Below are positions 1-7,502 of a stretch of DNA of 12,532 nt, in pieces. The stretch's first letter is position 1; the number at the start of each line of letters is the position of its first letter. Position numbers and translations under genes: made by a program. This stretch comes from Bacteriovorax sp. (GTDB taxonomy: Bacteria > Bdellovibrionota > Bacteriovoracia > Bacteriovoracales > Bacteriovoracaceae), in assembly GCA_030654205.1 (NCBI GenBank), contig JAURXW010000458.1, positions 1 to 12,532 on the forward strand. Direction: 5' to 3'. Below the pieces are notes generated by a model that saw only the letters and a program-made list of their open reading frames with translations, made no database searches and had not been told where the DNA came from.

Positions 1-63
1 TAGGGAGTATAAATATTCAAAAAATGTTCAAGTCATCATTCACCGAAAATTATCAATAAGAGG

Positions 64-92
64 TTTCAATCAAATTCGGTTCTTTCTATAAT
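64..92 (+). promoter_or_regulatory. Candidate sigma-70-type promoter of the rho operon
   Basis: A perfect TATAAT (87-92) sits 17 bases after TTTCAA (64-69), a poor -35 with three of six consensus matches. The start of transcription would be near 99, leaving a leader of about 48 bases before the rho ATG, with an AGGAG ribosome site at 132-136. The -10 is convincing and the -35 is not. Bases 1-63 hold no supported gene. In other bacteria rho often regulates itself through its leader, but nothing in this leader proves that here. Confidence 0.45.
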
Positions 93-146
93 ATTCTAAT
101 AATTTTTTCCTAACATATTTTTACCTTAAACAGGAGTCCAACTCAC

Positions 147-1394
147 ATGCATCTTAACGAACTCAGAGAAAAAGACATCGCCGAACTCACAACTCAGGCT
201 GAAGAACTTCAAATAGAAAACCCAAGTAATTTAAAAAAACATGAACTCATTTTTGCTATTCTAAAAGCAACTGCTAAAGATGATAAAGCAATTTTTGGTA
301 ACGGTGTTCTCGAAATTCTTCCAGATGGATTTGGTTTTTTAAGATCTCCTCTTTATAACTATCTTCCAGGTGCTGATGATATTTACGTATCGCCATCACA
401 AATCAGAAAGTTTGGTCTTCGTAAGGGAGATTCAGTTGAAGGTGAAATTCGTCCTCCAAAAGAAGGGGAACGTTATTTTGCTTTAGTAAAAGTAAATGAA
501 ATCAATTCTCAGTCACCTGAAAAACATAAAAAAACAGTTCTATTTGATAACTTGACTCCTTTATATCCAGAGAAAAAAATCAATCTTGAATATGCACCAA
601 CTAATTATTCAACTCGTTTGATTGATTTATTTGTGCCTCAAGGTTTCGGACAACGTTGTTTAATTGTTGCTCCACCAAAAGCTGGTAAAACAGTTCTACT
701 TCAGGATATTGCAAACGCTATTACTACTAATCATCCTGAATCAGTCTTGATCGTTCTTCTTATTGATGAACGTCCTGAAGAAGTTACAGATATGAGAAGA
801 AACGTTCGCGCTGAAGTAGTTTCAAGCACATTTGATGAGCCAGCTTCTCGCCACGTTCAAGTTGCAGAGATGGTTATTGAAAAAGCAAAACGTTTAACTG
901 AAGCTGGAAAAGATGTTGTTATCCTTTTGGATTCTATCACTCGTCTTGCTCGCGCATACAACACTGTTGTTCCACCGTCAGGAAAGATTCTTTCTGGTGG
1001 GGTTGACTCAAATGCTCTTCATAAACCAAAAAGATTTTTTGGATCAGCTAGAAATATTGAAGGTGGTGGATCTCTTACGATTATTGCAACAGCACTTATC
1101 GATACAGGTTCTAGAATGGATGAAGTTATCTTTGAAGAGTTTAAAGGAACTGGTAACTCTGAAATTCAATTGGACAGAAAACTTCTTGAAAAAAGAATTT
1201 TCCCGGCCCTTGATATTAACAAGTCATCAACTCGTAAAGAAGATCTTCTTATGGCTCCAATGGATTTACAACGTTCATACCTACTAAGAAAAGTTTTACA
1301 CGCGATGTCTCCAATTGATGCAATGGAATTTGTACTTTCAAAAGTAACTAAAACAAAAACAAATGCTGATTTTTTAGATCAGATGAATTCGTAA
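147..1394 (+). CDS. rho: Transcription termination factor Rho
   Basis: Rho is a hexameric RNA-dependent ATPase/helicase that binds C-rich nascent RNA and ends transcription. All parts are visible. The N-terminal helical Rho_N region (about 1-45) is followed by the cold-shock-like primary RNA-binding domain (about 50-118, with DGFGFLR). The ATPase core has Walker A APPKAGKT (175-182), the catalytic-glutamate segment LIDERPEE (Glu208), Walker B VVILLDSITR (Asp262), the Q-loop/R-loop stretch with GGVDSNALHKPKRFFG, and an arginine-finger segment TRKEDLL (Arg363). At 415 residues it is close to the E. coli length (419). The start ATG is set by AGGAG ten bases upstream and by the N-terminus matching the family. 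It is first in the cluster, and the next gene begins 4 bp after its stop. Alanine codons are mostly GCT/GCA and only one GGCC occurs, fitting high expression. Identification is secure. Confidence 0.98.
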   Translation: MHLNELREKDIAELTTQAEELQIENPSNLKKHELIFAILKATAKDDKAIFGNGVLEILPDGFGFLRSPLYNYLPGADDIYVSPSQIRKFGLRKGDSVEGEIRPPKEGERYFALVKVNEINSQSPEKHKKTVLFDNLTPLYPEKKINLEYAPTNYSTRLIDLFVPQGFGQRCLIVAPPKAGKTVLLQDIANAITTNHPESVLIVLLIDERPEEVTDMRRNVRAEVVSSTFDEPASRHVQVAEMVIEKAKRLTEAGKDVVILLDSITRLARAYNTVVPPSGKILSGGVDSNALHKPKRFFGSARNIEGGGSLTIIATALIDTGSRMDEVIFEEFKGTGNSEIQLDRKLLEKRIFPALDINKSSTRKEDLLMAPMDLQRSYLLRKVLHAMSPIDAMEFVLSKVTKTKTNADFLDQMNS

Positions 1395-1398
1395 AATT

Positions 1399-2529
1399 AT
1401 GAAAAAAAATATTTTAACTAAAATGATCTTACTCGTATCGAAACAATATGCTTCAATTGGCGGCCAAGCCGTTATTGAAGGCGTAATGATGAGATCTCCT
1501 AATGCTTTCGTAGTGGCCGTCAGAAAACCAGATGGGTCTATTCGCTTGCGACGAGACCAGTGGTATGGACTTTCAAATAAGCTTTCTTTTTTAAAGAAAC
1601 CATTTTTACGTGGTGTCTTAGTATTGATCGAAACAATGGCCAATGGAGTTGTTTCACTTAATTACTCAGCTAACATTGCAATGGATGAAGAAAATAAAAA
1701 AGTTGCACTTGGAAAAGGAATTAGTGAAAGTGATTATGAGAAAAATAAAAAATCGAAAGAAAAAGTAGGTTTTGAGACTTTTATTTCGATCGCTTTTTCC
1801 TTTGCTTTTGGAATTGGATTATTTGTTTTTCTTCCCCATGCCTTAACTGCTGTTATTGAAAAATATAGCGGAGCTAAGTGGGACCTTCAAAGCTTTCAGT
1901 TTCACGCTATTGATGGGACAATTAAAGCCTTCATTTTTTTAACTTATATTTATCTTATTAGCTTTCTTCCAGATATAAAAAAAGTATTCCAGTACCATGG
2001 TGCTGAGCATAAGTCGATTTCGACCTTTGAATCAGGCGAAGAACTAACGATAGAAAATGCCAGAAAGCATCCTACGTTTCATCCACGTTGCGGTACAACT
2101 TTTATCTTCTTTTTAATGTTTGTTTCAATAATACTTTTCGCTATTATTTTTGCCATTGTTCCGATAGGAGCTCATTCTCCAGTATTTTTAAGACACGCTT
2201 ATGCGATGTTATTTAAAGTGGCCCTGACTCTTCCGATTGCAGGGATTTCTTATGAATTAATTAAATTTGTTGGAAAAGATCCCAATTCCTTAGTGGGTAA
2301 AATTATGAGTTATCCCGGAAAACTATTGCAGAAATTGACCACTAAAGAACCAGAAGATAGTCAGTTAGAAATTGCATTAGCTTCTATAAAAGCAGTGCTA
2401 ATTTTAGAAGAAAAATATAATTTGAAAGATGCAAATTCAAGAAAAATCACGGTTGATGAGATTGATTTTTCAACTTTAGCTGATATTGAAACTAGTAATT
2501 TTAAATTGAACGATTTTTTAGAAAATTAA
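1399..2529 (+). CDS. DUF1385 (YqhQ-type) integral membrane protein
   Basis: This belongs to the DUF1385/COG3872 family (Bacillus YqhQ type), whose biochemical role I do not know to be established; it has been described as a predicted metal-dependent enzyme. The family marks are clear: GGQAVIEGVMMRSP (21-34), YHGAEHK (199-205), HPRCGTTF (228-235) and PGKLLQKLTTKEP (306-318). His200, His204, His228 and Cys231 are reasonable metal-ligand candidates. Hydrophobic segments lie at about 126-155, 173-192, 233-258 and 268-290, so it sits in the inner membrane. A charged tail follows residue 320. The first ATG is 4 bp after the rho stop and has no recognisable ribosome site, so translation probably couples to rho. 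ATG at 1423 is a possible later start, since the conserved block begins only at residue 20. It lies between rho and prfA, a recurrent context for the family. Confidence 0.9.
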   Translation: MKKNILTKMILLVSKQYASIGGQAVIEGVMMRSPNAFVVAVRKPDGSIRLRRDQWYGLSNKLSFLKKPFLRGVLVLIETMANGVVSLNYSANIAMDEENKKVALGKGISESDYEKNKKSKEKVGFETFISIAFSFAFGIGLFVFLPHALTAVIEKYSGAKWDLQSFQFHAIDGTIKAFIFLTYIYLISFLPDIKKVFQYHGAEHKSISTFESGEELTIENARKHPTFHPRCGTTFIFFLMFVSIILFAIIFAIVPIGAHSPVFLRHAYAMLFKVALTLPIAGISYELIKFVGKDPNSLVGKIMSYPGKLLQKLTTKEPEDSQLEIALASIKAVLILEEKYNLKDANSRKITVDEIDFSTLADIETSNFKLNDFLEN

Positions 2530-2539
2530 GGGTCCTCGT

Positions 2540-3613
2540 ATGTCGATGTTTGATAAATTAGAAGCTGTTATTGGTCGTTATGAAATGCTTACGGATAAGC
2601 TCGCTGACCCTTCAATCTATGACCGTCAAAAAGAGTTTAAAGAAATTTCTTCTGAACGAGCGAGTATTGAAGATGTTGTTATTACTTATAGAGAATACAA
2701 AAAATTAAAAGATAATCTTGATGGTTCTAAAGAAATTCTTCGCAACGAAAAAGATGAAGATATTCGAGACATGGCCAAAATGGAACTCTCGGAAATTGAA
2801 GCAGCACTTCCTGAAATCGAAGAACGCTTGAAGCTTCTCTTACTTCCTAAAGATCCGCTTGATGAACGAAATGTTATCATGGAAATGAGAGCAGGTGCCG
2901 GCGGTGACGAGGCTTCAATTTTTGTATCCGACATGTTTCGCATGTACCAAAACTATTTTCGCCAACTTGGTTATAAAATTGAAATTGATTCAAGTTCAGA
3001 AAGTGATCAGGGAATAAAGGAAATTATTTTTACTGTTACTGGTGAAAAAGTTTATTCTAAATTAAAATGGGAAGCGGGAGTTCATAGAGTTCAACGAGTT
3101 CCTAAAACCGAAACGATGGGACGAGTGCATACATCAACCATTACTATTGCTGTAATGCCTGAAGTTGATGAAGTCGAATTTGAACTTAATCCTAATGAAC
3201 TAAGAATAGACGTCTACCGCTCAGGTGGAGCTGGTGGACAGTCAGTTAACACCACCGATTCTGCAGTTAGAATAACCCATTTACCTACGGGAATGTCGGT
3301 TGCTAACCAGGATCAAAAATCGCAGTTAAAGAACAAAGAAAAGGCCATGAAAATTCTTCGTTCACGTATCTACGATAATATGGTTCAGGCCCAAAAAAAT
3401 GAAATTGATTCTGAACGCCGAGGTCAAATTGGAGATGGGGATCGTTCTGAAAAAATTAGAACTTATAATTATCCTCAAAATAGAATAAGTGATCACCGTA
3501 TAGGTCTTACGATTCATAACCTTGAAGGAGTTATGAACGGGGATATGTCAGCTATTACTGAAGCTTTGGTGGCCCATCACCAGGCCGAGTTAATGAAAGG
3601 CCAAGAAGAATAA
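2540..3613 (+). CDS. prfA: Peptide chain release factor 1 (RF1)
   Basis: RF1 reads UAA and UAG in the ribosomal A site and triggers release of the finished protein. The protein has the N-terminal helical domain (about 1-105), the GAGGDEA segment (119-125) typical of class I release factors, and the codon-reading tripeptide position PKT (188-190) within QRVPKTETMGR. The catalytic GGQ (232-234) lies in RSGGAGGQSVN. RF1 carries P-x-T where RF2 carries SPF, so this is RF1 and not RF2. Its 357 residues match the usual length of about 360. ATG at 2540 is preferred over ATG at 2546 because a weak GGG ribosome site (2530-2532) is seven bases upstream. The downstream neighbour encodes PrmC, which modifies Gln234. 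Identification is secure. Confidence 0.98.
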   Translation: MSMFDKLEAVIGRYEMLTDKLADPSIYDRQKEFKEISSERASIEDVVITYREYKKLKDNLDGSKEILRNEKDEDIRDMAKMELSEIEAALPEIEERLKLLLLPKDPLDERNVIMEMRAGAGGDEASIFVSDMFRMYQNYFRQLGYKIEIDSSSESDQGIKEIIFTVTGEKVYSKLKWEAGVHRVQRVPKTETMGRVHTSTITIAVMPEVDEVEFELNPNELRIDVYRSGGAGGQSVNTTDSAVRITHLPTGMSVANQDQKSQLKNKEKAMKILRSRIYDNMVQAQKNEIDSERRGQIGDGDRSEKIRTYNYPQNRISDHRIGLTIHNLEGVMNGDMSAITEALVAHHQAELMKGQEE

Positions 3614-3637
3614 TTTGTAGCAAAAGGTATCAAATCC

Positions 3638-4540
3638 GTGACGACGAAGAGATCAATAACCAGCCTTGAAGTTTTTTTACAATCATTCTTTAAAGATGAA
3701 AAAAAATTGCTTCTTGCTAATTATCCAGGGCTCACGCTTCATCGATTGCGAGATGATATTAAACTTCATGCTTTTTTAAACGGTGTAGACTCCGAAGAGT
3801 TATTCGATTTTCCTTATATTCCATACCACAGTAATCCTATTACTTTATTTTTTGAAAAATTAAAACTTGGAGTTCCGCTAGAATACATAACGGGCTACGC
3901 GTATTTTTATCGATCCTTGTACAAAGTGACTCCTGACGTTTTAATTCCAAGAAGTGAGACTGAGATATTAGTTGAACTTGCCACTCTTGAAATTCAGAAA
4001 AATTACTCCAATAGGACATGCCGCCTTATTGATGTTGGAACTGGCTCCGGAATTATTGCGCTCACGCTTATGATGGAGGACTTCGCGACATTAGAAGTGG
4101 TGGCTTCAGATATATCTGAGGAAGCTTTAATTCTGGCCCAGGAAAATTTATTCAATCTTCATTACACTATATCTGCAAAGCATAGTGTTAAGTTTATTAA
4201 AAGTGACCGACTCAAAGACATCGAGGGGAATTTTGATATTATTTTATCTAATCCGCCCTATATTAAACGCCTTCTAGATCGAGGATCTGTTCATCATCAA
4301 GTACTTAGTTACGAGCCTGAAATGGCACTCTTTTTGGATGATGAATCCTACGATATTTGGTTTGAAGACTTTTTTAAAAGTATTTATCAAAAATTAAATC
4401 AAGATGGACTAAGTTTAATCGAAGGCCATGAGCTCTACTTGGAAGGTCTTGCAGAAAAGGCCATAAAAATTGGCTTTTCAAAAGTCGAAGTTATTAAAGA
4501 CTATACAGGTCGTAATCGTTTTTTAAGATTAAAGAAATAA
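3638..4540 (+). CDS. prmC: Release factor glutamine N5-methyltransferase PrmC (HemK)
   Basis: PrmC transfers a methyl group from S-adenosylmethionine to the glutamine of the GGQ motif in release factors, which speeds peptide release. A small N-terminal helical substrate-binding domain (about 1-90) leads into a Rossmann methyltransferase domain. The latter has VLIPRSETE (101-109), the SAM-binding stretch LIDVGTGSGII (130-140), the acidic strand end VVASDIS (154-160), and the diagnostic NPPY (205-208), which holds the target amide. The C-terminal DYTGRNRFLRLKK is also family-like. Translation starts at GTG, with AAGGT (3624-3628) nine bases upstream; no ATG is near. At 300 residues it is slightly longer than E. 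coli PrmC (277), mainly in the N-terminal part. It lies directly behind its substrate gene prfA and 9 bp before murA. Confidence 0.96.
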   Translation: MTTKRSITSLEVFLQSFFKDEKKLLLANYPGLTLHRLRDDIKLHAFLNGVDSEELFDFPYIPYHSNPITLFFEKLKLGVPLEYITGYAYFYRSLYKVTPDVLIPRSETEILVELATLEIQKNYSNRTCRLIDVGTGSGIIALTLMMEDFATLEVVASDISEEALILAQENLFNLHYTISAKHSVKFIKSDRLKDIEGNFDIILSNPPYIKRLLDRGSVHHQVLSYEPEMALFLDDESYDIWFEDFFKSIYQKLNQDGLSLIEGHELYLEGLAEKAIKIGFSKVEVIKDYTGRNRFLRLKK

Positions 4541-4549
4541 GAGGATAGA

Positions 4550-5800
4550 ATGGACAAATTAATTATTACCGGACCATGTACTTTATCTGGAAGCGTTCGT
4601 ATTTCTAGAGCAAAAAATGCTTACCTTCCAATATTGGCCGCCGTTCTTTTATCTAATAAACCAATACATTTAAAAAATATACCAGAGCTTCAAGATATTA
4701 AAACAATGATAAAACTTTTATCCAATCTTGGAGTTCAAGTTTCAAAAAATGGAAATATCACAACTTTTGATGCCTCAACTCTAAACTCACATGAAGCCAC
4801 TTATGATCTAGTCAAAACGATGCGCGCTTCTATTTTTGTCCTTGGACCTTTACTGGCCCGTTTAGGAAAAGCAAAAGTGTCTCTTCCTGGAGGATGCGCC
4901 ATAGGAACTCGGCCAATTGATTTGCACTTAACTAATTTAGAAAAACTTGGATGCGAAATTAGTTTGCACGCAGGATATGTTGAGGCCCATGTAAAAAAAA
5001 TGTTGCCCACAAGTCTGACTCTGGCTTTTCCTTCGGTTGGTGCTACTGAAAATCTTATTATGGCATCGGTCTTTACCGAAGGTGTAACGACTATTGATAA
5101 CTCAGCTCTTGAGCCTGAAATTGATGATCTTGCTCATTTTTTAAATGCCATGGGTGCGAAAATCACAGGTATTGGAACTCAGAAAATTGTGATTGAAGGA
5201 GTTAAAAGTTTTAAAGAAGTTACTTATGAGGCCATCGGCGACAGAATTGAAGCGGCCACTTATTTAATGGCCGCTTTAGCAACGGGCTCAAATATTACGA
5301 TTGAAGGAGTGAAGTCTCGTCACCTACAATTCGTCATCGATGTTTTAAAAAAGATGGGCGCTAAAATAGAAACGACTGAAGACACCATTCAGGTTTTTAA
5401 GAGCGAGCTAACTGGATGCCAGATAGACACAGCTCCTTTTCCAGGTTTCCCGACAGATGCTCAGGCCCAAATGATTGCGCTTTGTACGCAAGTTAAAGGG
5501 ATCTCAGTCATCACCGAAAATATTTTTGAAAATAGATTTATGCATGTTCCAGAGTTAATTCGTTTGGGCGCAGACATTACTTTAAAAGGTAAATTGGCCA
5601 TCATAGAAGGTGGGGCACCACTTTCAGCTGCACCTATTATGTGTACTGATTTAAGGGCCTCAGCAGCTCTTATTATCGCGGCCCTGACAACTACAGGTGA
5701 TACGGAGCTTCAGCGCGTTTATCACTTGGATCGAGGTTATGAAAAACTTGAAGAAAAGTTTTCACAATTGGGAGCCAAAATTAAGAGAGTGAAGGAATAA
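4550..5800 (+). CDS. murA: UDP-N-acetylglucosamine 1-carboxyvinyltransferase MurA
   Basis: MurA moves enolpyruvate from phosphoenolpyruvate to UDP-N-acetylglucosamine, the first committed step of peptidoglycan synthesis, in the cytoplasm. It has the two-domain EPSP-synthase fold. Visible active-site marks are Lys22-Asn23 in SRAKNAYLPIL (the family usually has SGAKNA), Cys116 in LPGGCAIGTRPIDLHL (E. coli Cys115, the fosfomycin target), Asp303 in FPTDAQAQ, and Arg395 in HLDRGYEKLE. Cysteine rather than aspartate at 116 predicts the fosfomycin-sensitive form. The 416 residues match the usual length of 415-430. The ATG has GAGG (about 4541-4544) just upstream. By hand count, 10 of 16 GCC alanine codons follow a codon ending in G, giving many GGCC sites. 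The HIT gene starts 4 bp after its stop. Confidence 0.97.
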   Translation: MDKLIITGPCTLSGSVRISRAKNAYLPILAAVLLSNKPIHLKNIPELQDIKTMIKLLSNLGVQVSKNGNITTFDASTLNSHEATYDLVKTMRASIFVLGPLLARLGKAKVSLPGGCAIGTRPIDLHLTNLEKLGCEISLHAGYVEAHVKKMLPTSLTLAFPSVGATENLIMASVFTEGVTTIDNSALEPEIDDLAHFLNAMGAKITGIGTQKIVIEGVKSFKEVTYEAIGDRIEAATYLMAALATGSNITIEGVKSRHLQFVIDVLKKMGAKIETTEDTIQVFKSELTGCQIDTAPFPGFPTDAQAQMIALCTQVKGISVITENIFENRFMHVPELIRLGADITLKGKLAIIEGGAPLSAAPIMCTDLRASAALIIAALTTTGDTELQRVYHLDRGYEKLEEKFSQLGAKIKRVKE

Positions 5801-5804
5801 AATA

Positions 5805-6152
5805 ATGAGTAGCAATTGTTTATTTTGTAAAATTTCTTCTGGTGAAATTCCTTCTCAAAAAATATATGAAGATGAACACGTTTTTGGATTTGTAGATATT
5901 CATCCACAGGCCAAAATTCATTTATTATTTCTTCACAAAAAACACACTGCCAATATTAATGAAATGAGTACTGATCCTAAGGCCATCGCCCAAATGTTTC
6001 ATGGTATTGCCGAGTATTCTAAGAGTTGTGATTTAGCTACTAATGGTTTTCGGGTCGTGACCAACCTTGGTGCTGATGGTGGCCAGAGCGTTTTTCATAC
6101 TCATTTTCACATCTTAGGAGGAGAACCTCTTGGACATTTTGGTCGCAGATAA
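5805..6152 (+). CDS. HIT (histidine triad) family nucleotide-binding protein, HinT-like
   Basis: HIT proteins of the HINT branch hydrolyse AMP-linked compounds such as adenosine phosphoramidates; the physiological substrate in bacteria is poorly defined. This is a typical single-domain member of 115 residues. It has the N-terminal zinc-type CLFCKI (Cys5, Cys8), SGEIPSQKIYEDE (12-24), VDIHPQAKIH (30-39) and HKKH (44-47). The catalytic triad HTHFH (His98, His100, His102) sits in GGQSVFHTHFHILGGEPLG. The start ATG follows AAGGA at the murA 3' end. It is the last gene of the tightly packed operon. No intrinsic terminator with a GC stem and T-run follows in 6153-6261, so termination may depend on Rho or transcription may read into the next gene. 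The family call is firm; the exact orthologue is less so. Confidence 0.94.
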   Translation: MSSNCLFCKISSGEIPSQKIYEDEHVFGFVDIHPQAKIHLLFLHKKHTANINEMSTDPKAIAQMFHGIAEYSKSCDLATNGFRVVTNLGADGGQSVFHTHFHILGGEPLGHFGRR

Positions 6153-6167
6153 ATTGGCGTTTCACTT

Positions 6168-6198
6168 TTGAAATAAGCTTTATCGATCAGTCCATAAT
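6168..6198 (+). promoter_or_regulatory. Candidate promoter for the Cys-cluster lipoprotein gene
   Basis: TTGAAA (6168-6173, five of six matches) is followed after 19 bases by CATAAT (6193-6198, five of six). The 19-base spacer is longer than ideal. A second -10-like TATACT lies at 6200-6205. Either would give a leader of about 50-60 bases before the ATG at 6262, which carries AGGAG at 6252-6256. It marks a likely boundary between the housekeeping operon and the accessory genes. Confidence 0.33.
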
Positions 6199-6261
6199 TT
6201 ATACTTCGGTCATCAAACTGGGCTACAAGGCTTCAATCACTCAAAACGATTAGGAGCCATT

Positions 6262-7314
6262 ATGAAAATTTCACTCACCTTACTCGCCCTGCTTTTTTTG
6301 TCTATTTCATGTAAGAATAATTCAACCGGAAAGCCAAACACCACCAAAAAAGTTGAGACTCATGCCTATCTCAGCATTAATCATTCAGATGAGCAGTCTG
6401 TTTTAAGAAGAAAACTTTTAAATTTAGCACTTAATGATTCAATGGATATAAAAATTGAAAAAATCGAGTCTCCTAAAGTTCTAGCAGGAGATGAATTTAA
6501 ATTTTTCGATGATTCCTTTAAGCCTGATGAAGTTAACATGCTCGAGTATAAAAACCTAAAACCTTCATCAGCTGAAATTATAGTTTCTTTTAAAAATCAT
6601 CAAGAAATTTATTTTGTTTCAGAGGGTATAAGTCGAGAAACTGCTTTTAAACAATTAAATCTGGTTTCTGATTTGGATGCTCAGTTTTATTGGTTGGAAA
6701 CTTCTAATACCACTCTACTTAAAGATAAAACTTATTTTTTGGTAAATGCGACGAAGTCAGAGATGAAAGATAATGATGTTTATTTTAATCAGCAAAAAAT
6801 TAATTTAGGAAGTGATTTTAACGGGAAGAATTTTGTTTTTTCAAAGCATCAGGTTGTTGAATTAAAAATTAGAGCCGAGTATTTTTCCAAAGAAACTTTT
6901 ATTCCCACTAGTTTCCTTGTAGGTCAAAGAGGTCCATGTCAACCATTTGTCTGTATTCCTTGTCTGTATAAAGTTGAAACTTTAAGTGAAAAACTGGTTA
7001 AACAAGATTTAAGTTTAGATCAGTATAGTAATTTTGAAATCCATCTCGATGGAAAAAAAATTGAAATTGATCAGCAACATTTAATAAAAAATGCTGAAGG
7101 TATGTTTATAGTTACACTTTATTTAACTGATATTATGGACACCGAACTAGCTTCGCTTGAAATAAAGAATAAACCTGAAAATTCTATAATTAAAATGGTC
7201 AAGCCTATGGGCACCACCGCAAGCTGTGCACCTTCTGTCTTTGCTGAGAGAGGAATTGATATTACCCCTGTCGTAAATATGAGCGTCGAGATGACAGTTA
7301 AAGGTCGATACTAA
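6262..7314 (+). CDS. Putative lipoprotein of unknown function with a C-X4-C-X2-C cluster
   Basis: I do not recognise this family. The first 17 residues form a lipoprotein signal: MKIS, a hydrophobic stretch, then LSISC, with Cys17 as the likely lipidated residue. The -3 residue is serine, slightly unusual for a lipobox. Asn rather than Asp at +3 argues against a simple inner-membrane retention signal, but sorting is uncertain. The remaining 330 residues are soluble, mixed strand-like and charged. The notable part is GPCQPFVCIPC (224-234), with Cys226, Cys231 and Cys234, plus Cys322 in TTASCAPSVF. Four cysteines outside the signal could form two disulfides in the periplasm or bind a metal. The start is set by AGGAG (6252-6256), five bases before the ATG. 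It contains no GGCC, unlike most neighbours. Confidence 0.8.
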   Translation: MKISLTLLALLFLSISCKNNSTGKPNTTKKVETHAYLSINHSDEQSVLRRKLLNLALNDSMDIKIEKIESPKVLAGDEFKFFDDSFKPDEVNMLEYKNLKPSSAEIIVSFKNHQEIYFVSEGISRETAFKQLNLVSDLDAQFYWLETSNTTLLKDKTYFLVNATKSEMKDNDVYFNQQKINLGSDFNGKNFVFSKHQVVELKIRAEYFSKETFIPTSFLVGQRGPCQPFVCIPCLYKVETLSEKLVKQDLSLDQYSNFEIHLDGKKIEIDQQHLIKNAEGMFIVTLYLTDIMDTELASLEIKNKPENSIIKMVKPMGTTASCAPSVFAERGIDITPVVNMSVEMTVKGRY

Positions 7315-7319
7315 ATTTT

Positions 7320-7337
7320 ATGGGCCGAAAGGCCCAT
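7320..7337. other. GC-rich hairpin with GAAA tetraloop, possible RNA 3'-end or processing structure
   Basis: ATGGGCC (7320-7326), GAAA (7327-7330) and GGCCCAT (7331-7337) form a perfect 7-bp stem with a stable GNRA-type loop when read on the plus strand. It lies six bases after the lipoprotein stop codon, where a terminator would be expected. No T-run follows on either strand, so it is not a standard intrinsic terminator. It could protect the 3' end of a Rho-terminated transcript or be a processing site. A weaker TGCC/GGCA pairing (7341-7344 with 7355-7358) follows. Confidence 0.6.
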
Positions 7338-7467
7338 CGTTGCCTCCCAGGTATGGCAGTCGATTCAGTTCAAATAGCTATAATTTAATTGAATACTCTT
7401 AGTAAGTTGTTGATTTGTTTGCTATTAATATTCGATTGATTAAAAATTAAAACAAATTCGTTCTTGA

Positions 7468-7476
7468 TGTTAAAAT
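7468..7476 (+). promoter_or_regulatory. Candidate extended -10 promoter for the TTG-start secreted protein gene
   Basis: TGTTAAAAT has the extended -10 form TGnTAnAAT-like, with the hexamer TAAAAT at 7471-7476. A start near 7483 would leave a leader of about 20 bases that still includes the AAGG ribosome site at 7492-7495. No good -35 is present 17 bases upstream. A perfect TATAAT at 7379-7384 is an alternative, also without a -35, and would give a leader of over 100 bases. Confidence 0.38.
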
Positions 7477-7502
7477 GGTACTAACTTTTTCAAGGCCATT
7501 TT

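Noticed and set aside
913..1287. Plus-strand second frame within rho
   Set aside because: A leucine/glutamine-rich frame-shifted reading of the conserved rho ATPase core.
1374..1643. Open frame on the minus strand opposite the rho/DUF1385 junction
   Set aside because: It lies fully inside two well-identified genes, has no ribosome site and encodes no recognisable domain; it is a shadow frame.
2686..2943. Minus-strand serine-rich open frame inside prfA
   Set aside because: The serine/isoleucine repeats are the antisense of prfA glutamate/aspartate codons; prfA is certain here.
3638..3640. Possible mis-start of prmC because the first codon is GTG
   Set aside because: AAGGT at proper spacing and a family-like N-terminal domain support GTG; no better ATG is available.
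6160..6173. TTTCA-CTTT-TGAAA inverted repeat after the HIT gene
   Set aside because: The stem is five AT-rich pairs with no following T-run, too weak for a terminator.
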